From the NCBI GenBank assembly GCA_030428585.1, contig JAUIDL010000014.1:1-13577 (forward strand): 13,577 nt of DNA, read 5' to 3'. Positions 6,349 through 13,577 of this stretch are shown piece by piece; positions within the stretch are counted from its first letter, which is position 1, and every line of letters starts with the position of its first letter. The notes beneath the pieces were generated by a model. The model saw only the letters and a program-made list of their open reading frames with translations. It did no database searches and was not told the origin of the DNA. The position numbers and the translations under genes are program-made. Source of the stretch: a bacterium (lineage in GTDB: Bacteria > Patescibacteriota > Saccharimonadia > Saccharimonadales > Saccharimonadaceae).

Positions 6349-6963
6349 TTACTTACGAGGTAGCGTCTGAAAGTCACGAATAACTTGCAAAACAAGGCAT
6401 GGTGCAAGTACAGCACCCAAAGATAGCCACCACATGAAGAAAGTGCTGCTATACATATTTGTCCCAAGGGCTAGACTATGTATAAAAATTGCCACCATTG
6501 CCAATGCTTGAAGTAAGCTTACATACGGCCAGAGCCCTTTTGCAGTGAGTTTATGACGGAAGCACTTTAAGATATCGTAGAGCAAAAAGGTTGCTAGTGC
6601 GGCAAAAGCTAAAGCTACCGCCCATACGCGCAGCGGGCCAACATAGGTTACGTAGCTCTCTGGGGGCAACAGACCCGTATCGAGAAATCGCTGTACTAAA
6701 AAAATACCAGGGTGCATAAGGATCAACAGAAGAATGAAGCGCCCCGTCCATTTAATATACTGTTTGCTAATCCTGGACACACTGATAACACCCATGATGT
6801 AATATGTCCACATCGTCGTCCATGCAAGTACTCCTAGTATGGGGAAGAATTGATACATTGACATAACGTCACCCGACAATGTCATGAACCATAGAGCGAC
6901 GCTAATAATGGATACGTAGCCGAGTAAAATCCAAGCCAGATGTTGTTTTGCAAAGCGATACAT
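6349..6963 (-). CDS. Ferric-reductase/MsrQ-like heme membrane protein
   Basis: This 204-aa protein has about six hydrophobic helices: near residues 9-29, 40-60, 74-92, 110-130, 146-166 and 174-193. The layout recalls the ferric-reductase-like/YedZ-MsrQ fold, which carries heme b between helices. His84 (TGRF...LMHPG) and His162 (AIFIHSLALG) sit where E. coli MsrQ has His91 and His164. The position of MsrQ His151, 13 residues before the last His, is Ser149 here, so one heme may be lost. The assignment is by motif and shape and is not certain. The gene runs divergently from the cytochrome b5 gene, 42 nt apart, with a shared -10 box. Its 3' end faces the DUF305 cluster at 3 nt. Its job is probably to pass electrons across the membrane, perhaps between the YHS-reductase and cytochrome b5. 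Confidence 0.6.
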   Translation of the reverse strand: MYRFAKQHLAWILLGYVSIISVALWFMTLSGDVMSMYQFFPILGVLAWTTMWTYYIMGVISVSRISKQYIKWTGRFILLLILMHPGIFLVQRFLDTGLLPPESYVTYVGPLRVWAVALAFAALATFLLYDILKCFRHKLTAKGLWPYVSLLQALAMVAIFIHSLALGTNMYSSTFFMWWLSLGAVLAPCLVLQVIRDFQTLPRK

Positions 6964-6972
6964 TCTAGTTTC

Positions 6973-6980
6973 ATTATAAT
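6973..6980. promoter_or_regulatory. Shared symmetric -10 box of a divergent promoter
   Basis: ATTATAAT is its own reverse complement, so TATAAT reads on both strands: 6975-6980 on + and 6978-6973 on -. On -, the ATG at 6963 begins 9 nt after the box, giving an almost leaderless transcript. On +, transcription from about 6987 would leave a short leader with AAAGGA before the ATG at 7006. No clear -35 was seen on either side. On +, TATACT (6996-7001) is another possible -10. Confidence 0.45.
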
Positions 6981-7005
6981 CGAAGAAAGGATAAATATAC
7001 TTATC

Positions 7006-7407
7006 ATGAAAAAAAGTACAGTTATATTTTCGGTAGTCATTTTGCTGCTACTAAGTGCTATCGGTGTGGGTGTTTGGGCGACGCTTAATAATCGTCAAAC
7101 TCAACCATTCCTTAACAAGCAGACCTCCGACCAAGCTAAGACGTATACGCTAAGTGAGGTTGCACGGCACGCATCAAAAGACGACTGCTGGGCAATTATT
7201 TCTGATGATGTGTACGATCTGACGGAGTTTATAAATCGTCACCCTGGAGGCGATGAGATTCTTCGAGCGTGTGGCACGGACGCGACGACGCTATTTAACT
7301 CTCGGCAGACTCAAGATGGCCAATGGGTAGGTTCGGGAACACCACATAGTCAAGCAGCAATGGAGCAATTAGCAAAACTAAAAATTGGAACAGTAAACAA
7401 GAACTAA
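7006..7407 (+). CDS. Membrane-anchored cytochrome b5-domain protein
   Basis: This 133-aa protein has MKKS, then a membrane helix (about residues 6-24), a short spacer and a cytochrome b5-like heme-binding domain (about 45-125). Family marks are YTLSEVARH, CWAIISDDVYDLTEF, HPGG (79-82, first heme ligand His79) and a second His, His114 in TPHSQAA. The positive N-terminus should stay inside, placing the heme domain outside. The ATG at 7006 is preferred over an in-frame TTG at 6940, because the longer form has no ribosome site and would give a poor N-terminus. It lies back-to-back with the heme-type membrane protein and 5 nt before a broken HxlR gene. It is likely a one-electron carrier, though its partners are not shown by sequence. 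The assignment to the b5 fold is firm. Confidence 0.9.
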   Translation: MKKSTVIFSVVILLLLSAIGVGVWATLNNRQTQPFLNKQTSDQAKTYTLSEVARHASKDDCWAIISDDVYDLTEFINRHPGGDEILRACGTDATTLFNSRQTQDGQWVGSGTPHSQAAMEQLAKLKIGTVNKN

Positions 7408-7412
7408 ACACA

Positions 7413-7755
7413 ATGAAAAATGACCAAACACAACTCGTCTTAGATATCCTTAGCAGCAAATGGGCAACTCGAATTGTTAAAGCACTCGATGATGGCACAA
7501 GACGATTCAGCGAAATTCAGAAAGCGTTGCCAGATACAAAGCAAAAGGTACTCACTGAAACTTTACGAAAACTAGAACGCAACGGCATTATTGATCGTAG
7601 AGCATACCCAAATACCACCACAAGTAGAATACAAACTAACACCCATTGGCCTCAATTTACTTAAGTTGTCTGGTGTTTTGTCCGAGTGGGTTGATATTCA
7701 CGCTAACGATATAGAACGAGCGCAAAAATCATATGATCGTCGTAATAGATCGTAG
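7413..7755 (+). pseudogene. HxlR-family regulator broken by a frameshift
   Basis: The first part (7413-7610) reads as a clear HxlR winged helix: LVLDILSSKWATRIVKALDD, RRFSEIQKALP, LRKLERNGIIDRRAYP. After the codon CCA at 7608-7610 the frame fails, and the open frame continues only to 7664 with unrelated residues. Reading from 7612 restores the family tail PPQVEYKLTPIGLNLL and on to a stop at 7753-7755. Family members have one residue between YP and the hydrophobic residue before PP, so two bases were lost (or one gained) near 7610-7612. The repaired protein would be about 113 aa, the normal size. HxlR proteins often sense redox or aldehyde stress. It lies 5 nt after the cytochrome b5 gene and may have controlled that pair. 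A sequencing error is the alternative. Confidence 0.85.
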
Positions 7756-7825
7756 CCGTATCTCACTTTAATTTTTCTTTAGAAAAGTCAAAGTTACACT
7801 AAAACTTGTTTTTGGTGGCTTGCAG
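7756..7825. other. Short AT-rich gap, nothing recognised
   Basis: This gap is AT-rich and lies between the broken HxlR gene and the next scraps. TTTTC and GAAAA (7785-7798 region) form only a weak short hairpin. No gene, promoter pair or clear terminator was seen. Confidence 0.4.
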
Positions 7826-7933
7826 CTAAAGGTGTTTTTGTTGCTCGATCGCCTTCAAGACTTCACGGTGGCGCAATTTCTCTTGCTTGCGCTTGCGGCT
7901 GCCTCGGCGTAACAGTCGATAAAGAATTAGTCC
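7826..7933 (-). pseudogene. Possible C-terminal gene scrap, basic helical, unknown
   Basis: On the - strand an open stretch of about 36 codons ends at a TAG (7828-7826) and is closed upstream by a TAG at 7936-7934. It has no ATG. It encodes a very basic, helix-like tail (LYRLLRRGSRKRKQEKLRHR, then a short acidic/Gln end). I do not recognise it. It lies just where the + strand scrap begins, so it could be the last part of a gene whose front was deleted. Chance coding is quite possible. Confidence 0.25.
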
Positions 7934-8234
7934 CTACATTGAACAGGGCGAGATAAGTAACCTACCAGCCTTTAACTTTTACGCCAAGTTGTCGGCCGTC
8001 AAAGCCCAGGAGCCACTATCGGGACAGACATTGCTTCTCTCAGACGATGGCGATATCAAGATACGAACTGCTATCGTCGAACACTCGCGGTCGGTGTTTG
8101 CAAAAAAGCAAGAAGTGATAGAGCAAGAACAAGAGCAGCCAAAATCTAGCAAGCCAAAGGCTGAAAAGAACAAAAAAGGAGGGGCTAAACCAAAGCCCCA
8201 ACCTACAAGTGAACCAATGATTGACGAACTTTAG
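7923..8234 (+). pseudogene. C-terminal remnant of a probable T4SS/HerA-type ATPase
   Basis: The frame is open from just after a stop at 7920-7922 to the TAG at 8232-8234, about 103 codons, with no ATG near its start; the first usable start is a TTG at 7989. The segment GEISNLPAFNFYAKLSAVKA followed by EPLSGQTL resembles the C-terminal end of VirD4/VirB4/HerA-like conjugation ATPases, where an NLP-x-F/Y-x-FY/IY-x-KL block is followed by P-x-S-x-x-TL. After it comes a Gln/Glu stretch and a Lys/Pro-rich tail typical of a disordered C-terminus. The Walker motifs and most of the protein are missing, so this should be a truncated relic. Its last 4 nt overlap the convergent stop of the small - strand gene. 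A free-standing small protein from the TTG is less likely. Confidence 0.5.
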
Positions 8235-8446
8235 CTGTTGTTACGAGACTCGGCAAACTCGTCGTATAGCTGCCTCATCTCATCGTCAGTCAATACTGTG
8301 CCGAGCTGATGGAACTTCTCTTGATACTGCGTCAAGAAGTCGATAGCATCTTGAGATGTGGCGTGTTCGGGGTCGATTGTCTTCAAGTAGGCAGCGACCT
8401 TATCAATATCTTCTTGGCTTGCTTCGTATTCTTTGAAATCTGTCAT
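8231..8446 (-). CDS. Small acidic protein, unknown
   Basis: This is a 71-aa soluble, acidic, mostly helical protein (Asp/Glu-rich, no Cys, no membrane helix, no signal peptide). I do not recognise the family. An ATG at 8446 is chosen over an in-frame upstream start because GAGGAG (8460-8455) lies 8 nt before it, inside the end of the PLD-like gene. It begins 1 nt after the stop of that gene, so the two are surely co-transcribed and translation is probably coupled. It could be a partner or inhibitor of the PLD-like nuclease, an idea resting only on the tight pairing. Its stop overlaps the tail of the T4SS-like remnant by 4 nt, tail to tail. Confidence 0.65.
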   Translation of the reverse strand: MTDFKEYEASQEDIDKVAAYLKTIDPEHATSQDAIDFLTQYQEKFHQLGTVLTDDEMRQLYDEFAESRNNS

Positions 8447-8447
8447 T

Positions 8448-8897
8448 TTATTTACTCCTCGCATATCGGTCGATAGCGATAAACGCACATAGCTTTTTAG
8501 CCGCTTTCTCCGATGCTATTTTCCTCATTATCTCACAACTGTCATTAAACGATAATATGTTGAGGCTGCCCTCATACACTACTTTGCGGTCAAGTATTGC
8601 TAACTTGCGATGATGACCGGCGGTATATAGCACCGTAACGCCCAGCGCTTGTAGCTCGTAGATAGCGTTGAGTGCTTGGTAATAGTAATCGCCGTCATGT
8701 TCGTTTGGATTACGAGTGTTTATGACTATCCGTACATTACGACTGCGTAGCTTAGTAAAGATAGGTAGAAGTGTCCTCATGCGCTTTTCCGTGATGAACG
8801 GACTCTCGATAATCACTTCGTCTTTACTGTGTAGCAGGTCGCGCATAAACGCCCTATAGAACGTGTCCTGGTCGTAGAGAGTGCTTTCACTAAACAT
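8448..8897 (-). CDS. PLD-like (single HKD) nuclease-type protein
   Basis: This 149-aa protein has a phospholipase-D-superfamily fold. It shows EVIIESPFITEKR (about residues 27-39), a Rossmann-like strand VRIVINTR (about 55-62), and one catalytic HKD motif: His96, Lys98 and Asp103 in HRKLAILD, followed by GSLN (110-113). One HKD per chain implies a homodimer, as in Nuc-type endonucleases. There is no signal peptide, so it acts in the cytosol, more likely on DNA or RNA than lipid. The ATG at 8897 is preferred over a TTG at 8930 because GAGGAG (8913-8908) lies 10 nt before it. It leads a two-gene - strand unit with the small acidic protein. Neighbouring conjugation-type debris suggests a mobile-element origin. 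Confidence 0.8.
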   Translation of the reverse strand: MFSESTLYDQDTFYRAFMRDLLHSKDEVIIESPFITEKRMRTLLPIFTKLRSRNVRIVINTRNPNEHDGDYYYQALNAIYELQALGVTVLYTAGHHRKLAILDRKVVYEGSLNILSFNDSCEIMRKIASEKAAKKLCAFIAIDRYARSK

Positions 8898-8959
8898 GGT
8901 GCTTACTCTCCTCTGTTTCAGGCTCGACAATATGGATTTCTCCGTTATAATATACCCAG

Positions 8960-9000
8960 CCTAGATCAGTTAGTTTTTGATGCATCAAAACTAAACTAGG
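8960..9000. promoter_or_regulatory. Large imperfect palindrome in a divergent intergenic region
   Basis: The core TTTTGATGCATCAAAA (8975-8990) is a perfect 16-bp palindrome. TTAG/CTAA arms (8970-8973 and 8991-8994) and outer CCTAG/CTAGG arms (8960-8964 and 8996-9000) widen it to 41 bp, with small asymmetries. It lies between the - strand PLD-like gene and the + strand DUF3592 gene. TATAAC on - (8949-8944) may be a promoter for the PLD-like gene. An operator for a dimeric regulator fits; a recombination or element-edge site is also possible. Confidence 0.5.
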
Positions 9001-9064
9001 TTCTAGAGTGTTCCACGACAAGTCGATGTGGCGCACCAGAATTTATTGTTATAGAGGGGGTGTG

Positions 9065-9874
9065 ATGAACGACAAGCAATCTTTCGGCTCGACCATATTT
9101 GGACGCCCCAGGAGACAGCGGTTCTCTTTGGGTGGCATGCTCTTTACGGTTGTCTTTGGCGTCGTCTTTGTCGGCATTGGGACGTGGGTACTGACCCAGG
9201 CAACACAAATCAGCCCCGATTGGGTACGCGTGCAAGGAGAAGTAACTGACGCTCAGTCGAGCCGTGGTGACAGTACGATACAGTACTCGCCAGTTATCTC
9301 GTATGAAGTCGACGGAATGATTTACGAAGTGCTCGGCGGCTATACCTCGTCCACGAGACCAGCCATAGGGCAGGCGTATGAGGTTGCCTATAATCCCGCC
9401 GACCCTAGTAACGCTAAGCCAATCCATACGCTAGGTGTCACGTGGTGGTTGTGGCCCTTCCCAATTCTCGGGGTATTGATTGCGTTTGCGGGTGTCTGGG
9501 CGTATATGAAGGGCCTTCGCCGGGGTTCTGTGATTAATCACTTGAAAGCCACTGGGCTAAAGGTAGAGGGGGTCGCGGTTGGAACTGAATCCTCGACTAT
9601 GCGACGGACCGGTCAAGCAACGGCGCTCCGACTCGTTGTGGCAGCGACTGACAATCAGGGAACGGTGCGGCAGTATGTTAGCGATCCGCTCGACGGTGCT
9701 TCGTCACTCCTGGTCGAAGATTTTAAAACAAACCCAGTTGCCGTCGATGTCTACATTGACCCACAAGACCCAGAGCGATATTACGTTGATATCGACGATA
9801 TTCCGCAGCTCAGTACAGATAGAATCAAGCAGCTGCTTGAACAGGCGAAAAATGGGGTAAAACAGAGCAAATAA
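9065..9874 (+). CDS. DUF3592 two-helix membrane protein
   Basis: This 269-aa protein has a basic N-terminus, a membrane helix (about residues 25-45), then a DUF3592-type segment (about 50-120) with WVRVQGEVTDAQ, YSPVISYEVDG and YNPADPSNA, and a second membrane helix (about 124-148). A second domain after that (about 155-260) repeats the theme with VYIDPQDPERYYVDI. DUF3592 has no known activity; the extracytoplasmic loop looks like a small beta fold. ATG at 9065 is preferred because GAGGGGG (9054-9060) precedes it closely; a GTG at 9008 in frame lacks support. It ends 64 nt before lemA, with a stem-loop across its stop, and may be a separate transcript. It seems to be chromosomal rather than mobile. 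Confidence 0.8.
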   Translation: MNDKQSFGSTIFGRPRRQRFSLGGMLFTVVFGVVFVGIGTWVLTQATQISPDWVRVQGEVTDAQSSRGDSTIQYSPVISYEVDGMIYEVLGGYTSSTRPAIGQAYEVAYNPADPSNAKPIHTLGVTWWLWPFPILGVLIAFAGVWAYMKGLRRGSVINHLKATGLKVEGVAVGTESSTMRRTGQATALRLVVAATDNQGTVRQYVSDPLDGASSLLVEDFKTNPVAVDVYIDPQDPERYYVDIDDIPQLSTDRIKQLLEQAKNGVKQSK

Positions 9875-9900
9875 ATGGCTTTTTCACCTTATTATTTGCT
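9866..9900. other. Stem-loop across the DUF3592 stop and the lemA promoter
   Basis: AGCAAATAA (9866-9874) is the exact reverse complement of TTATTTGCT (9892-9900), a 9-bp stem with a 17-nt loop. The left arm includes the stop codon of the DUF3592 gene. The right arm holds the TGC of the extended -10 and the first T of TATAAT. The loop, not the 3' side, holds the T-run, so it is a weak terminator at best; an operator overlapping the lemA promoter is also possible. Confidence 0.4.
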
Positions 9901-9905
9901 ATAAT
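9897..9905 (+). promoter_or_regulatory. Extended -10 promoter of lemA-htpX
   Basis: TGCTATAAT (9897-9905) is a consensus extended -10. Transcription would start near 9912 and give a leader of about 27 nt that holds AAGGGA (9923-9928), 10 nt before the lemA ATG. No clear -35 is present, as is usual for extended -10 promoters. Confidence 0.6.
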
Positions 9906-9938
9906 TAAGACAGTAATAAAACAAGGGATTACACGTAT

Positions 9939-10502
9939 ATGATAGCAGTATGGATTATTATCGGCATTGTCGCCATTATCGGAATTTTTATCTGGGCGAC
10001 GTACAACAGCCTGGTGACGCTTCGTTTGCGGGTTGATGAAGCCTGGAGCGATATCACTGTGCAATTAAAGCGACGTTTAGACTTGATTCCGAACTTGGTC
10101 GAAACTGTCAAAGGTTACGCCAAGCACGAATCTGGTGTCTTCGAACAAGTCACTGAAGCGCGCAGCCAAGTGGTTAACGCAAAAGGTGTCAAAGAGACTG
10201 CCGCTGCTGAGAACCAATTTGAAGCAACTTTGAAGAGTCTGTTTGCGGTTGCTGAAGCGTACCCTGACCTAAAAGCCAACACGAACTTCATCGAACTACA
10301 AAAAGAGTTGGTTGACACTGAAGACAAGATTCAAGCAGCTCGCCGTTTCTACAACAACGGTGTCATGTCGCTGAATACTAAAATCCAAATGTTCCCACAA
10401 AACGTGGTCGCGGCCATGTTTAGCTTTAAACAACGTGACTTCTTTGAACTCGAAGCCGACGAACAAGCCAAAGCTGACAAACCAGTCGACGTAAAGTTCT
10501 AA
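9939..10502 (+). CDS. lemA: LemA family membrane protein
   Basis: This 187-aa protein has the usual family length. One N-terminal membrane helix (about residues 3-21) is followed by a long helical domain outside or along the membrane. Family marks are NSLVTLRLRVDEAWSDI, the RRLDLIPNLVETVKGY block (about 45-60), YPDLKANTNF (about 109-118), LQKELVDTEDKIQAARRFYN and FPQNVVA. LemA proteins are often encoded next to the protease HtpX, as here (20 nt apart). Their exact job is unknown, but they are linked to envelope stress. The ATG at 9939 has AAGGGA upstream and an extended -10 promoter. Confidence 0.95.
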   Translation: MIAVWIIIGIVAIIGIFIWATYNSLVTLRLRVDEAWSDITVQLKRRLDLIPNLVETVKGYAKHESGVFEQVTEARSQVVNAKGVKETAAAENQFEATLKSLFAVAEAYPDLKANTNFIELQKELVDTEDKIQAARRFYNNGVMSLNTKIQMFPQNVVAAMFSFKQRDFFELEADEQAKADKPVDVKF

Positions 10503-10522
10503 TTTAGGTAGGAGCGGGTTGA

Positions 10523-11378
10523 ATGTATAAAGCTATCGCTGCCAACAAGCGAAACACTGTTCTGATTATGGCAGTGTTTGTTGGTCTGATTGCCGGTATT
10601 GGCTACTTGGTTAGCCTATTCTATAGTGAGCCGTCGATTACTATCTGGGTACTGGTCGGCGCGCTGATTTACGCCTTTATTCAGTACTGGTTCGCTGACA
10701 AATTCGCCGCCGCGATGACCGGCGCACATCAGATTGAAAAACGTGATAATCCTCGTCTGTATCGTATCGTCGAAAATCTATCGATTACGCTCGGCCTGCC
10801 GATGCCAAAAGTCTATGTTATCGATGACCCAGCACCAAATGCCTTCGCTACCGGTCGTAACCCACAGCATGCCTTAGTTGCGGCAACGACAGGATTGATG
10901 GAAATTATGGACGACAACGAGCTCGAAGCGGTGATGGCTCACGAAATGGGGCACGTTCAGAATTATGACATTCGTGTCAGTATGATTGCCTTTGGGCTGG
11001 TCAGCGTCATCGGTATTATGTCCGATATCGTGCTGCGTATGTTGTTCTGGGGAGGGCGACGCGAAAATGTGCATCCGATTGTGTATGTTGTCGGTGTGGT
11101 CATCGTGATTCTGGCACCGATTGTTGCAGCAATTGTTCAAATGGCGGTCAGTCGCCAGCGTGAGTATTTGGCCGATGCGTCAGGAGCGCTCACGACACGT
11201 GATCCTGAATCACTCGCCAAAGCTCTCGAAAAGTTACAAAAATTCTCTCAGCCGATGCGTCATCAAAACACCGCGTCAGCCCACTTATTTTTTTCGAACC
11301 CATTGAAAGCTGGCGTATTTGCGAAATTATTCAGTACCCATCCACCTCTCGAAGAACGTATCGCGAGACTCCGTGACA

Positions 11379-11395
<17 letters not shown>
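10523..11395 (+). CDS. htpX: HtpX-like zinc metalloprotease
   Basis: This 290-aa M48 membrane protease degrades damaged membrane proteins in envelope quality control. Two N-terminal membrane helices (about residues 15-35 and 42-62) precede the catalytic domain. The zinc site is HEMGH with His140, Glu141 and His144; the third ligand should be Glu214 in REYLADASG. Two more hydrophobic stretches (about 155-175 and 185-208) separate these motifs, as in other HtpX proteins, and the C-terminal STHPPLEERI is a family mark. The length is normal. AGGAG (10510-10514) sits 8 nt before the ATG. The gene follows lemA by 20 nt and overlaps the next gene by 17 nt. Confidence 0.96.

Positions 11396-13577
<2,182 letters not shown>

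Noticed and set aside
6341..6355. Terminator between the convergent DUF305 C and 6349 genes
   Set aside because: Only 3 nt separate the stops and no hairpin with a T-run is present; transcripts probably overlap.
6940..7005. TTG start giving the cytochrome b5 gene 22 more residues
   Set aside because: It would overlap the divergent gene and its promoter, and the ATG at 7006 gives a normal MKKS membrane anchor.
7607..7613. CCCAAAT as a -1 programmed frameshift heptamer in the HxlR gene
   Set aside because: A -1 shift leads to a stop after five codons; the family tail needs +1 (or -2), so a plain indel explains it better.
8996..9427. 143-codon open frame on - across the DUF3592 start
   Set aside because: It has no ribosome site or family mark and lies opposite a gene with good start and domain evidence.
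10874..11140. 88-codon His/Asn-rich open frame on - opposite htpX
   Set aside because: Its His and Asn content arises from the complement of Val/Met/Ile codons in HtpX; the protease motif on + is decisive.

Overview
The window looks like chromosome of a Patescibacteria (CPR) member, most probably a Candidatus Saccharibacterium. This is an inference from content, not from a marker gene. The reasons are: small tightly packed genes with frequent start/stop overlaps, standard code use (TGA is a normal stop), DUF305/DUF3105/LemA/HtpX-type genes that are common in that group, and a scrap that resembles the tail of a type IV secretion ATPase. No RNA gene, CRISPR array or intact insertion sequence was seen.

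Layout. (1) Positions 1-6345, all on +, form a copper/silver-type metal-response locus. It starts with a near-perfect CsoR operator (27-47), then csoR, a CopB-type CPH P1B-ATPase, a YHS domain fused to an NAD(P)H/FAD oxidoreductase, a small secreted Met/His/Cys protein, and a cluster of three DUF305 proteins interleaved with a DUF3105 protein. (2) Positions 6349-7755 hold a divergent redox pair: a ferric-reductase/MsrQ-like heme membrane protein on - and a membrane-anchored cytochrome b5 on +. Both lie around a self-complementary -10 box. They are followed by an HxlR regulator broken by a frameshift. (3) Positions 7756-8897 look like scar tissue from a lost mobile region: two outward-facing C-terminal scraps meeting near 7925, then a - strand pair (PLD-like nuclease and a small acidic protein). 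(4) Positions 8898-13577 are housekeeping-like: a palindrome-bearing intergenic region, a DUF3592 membrane protein, lemA, htpX, a multi-pass membrane protein, and the 5' part of NAD-dependent DNA ligase (ligA), which runs off the window.

How the genes may work together. CsoR should be released from its operator by metal. CopB would pump the metal out of the cytosol, and the secreted or membrane-anchored Met/His-rich proteins (3457-3831 and the DUF305 set) would bind it outside. The unusual part is a possible electron path across the membrane. The YHS-flavin reductase has no export signal and should be cytosolic, the 6349-6963 protein could carry heme in the membrane, and the cytochrome b5 domain should face outside. 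A metal-linked trans-membrane reductase in such a reduced genome is the main candidate here for something undescribed; it is a hypothesis from gene order and motifs only. Several transcripts (csoR, 3457, and the - strand gene at 6963) have a -10-like box so close to the ATG that leaderless mRNAs are likely.
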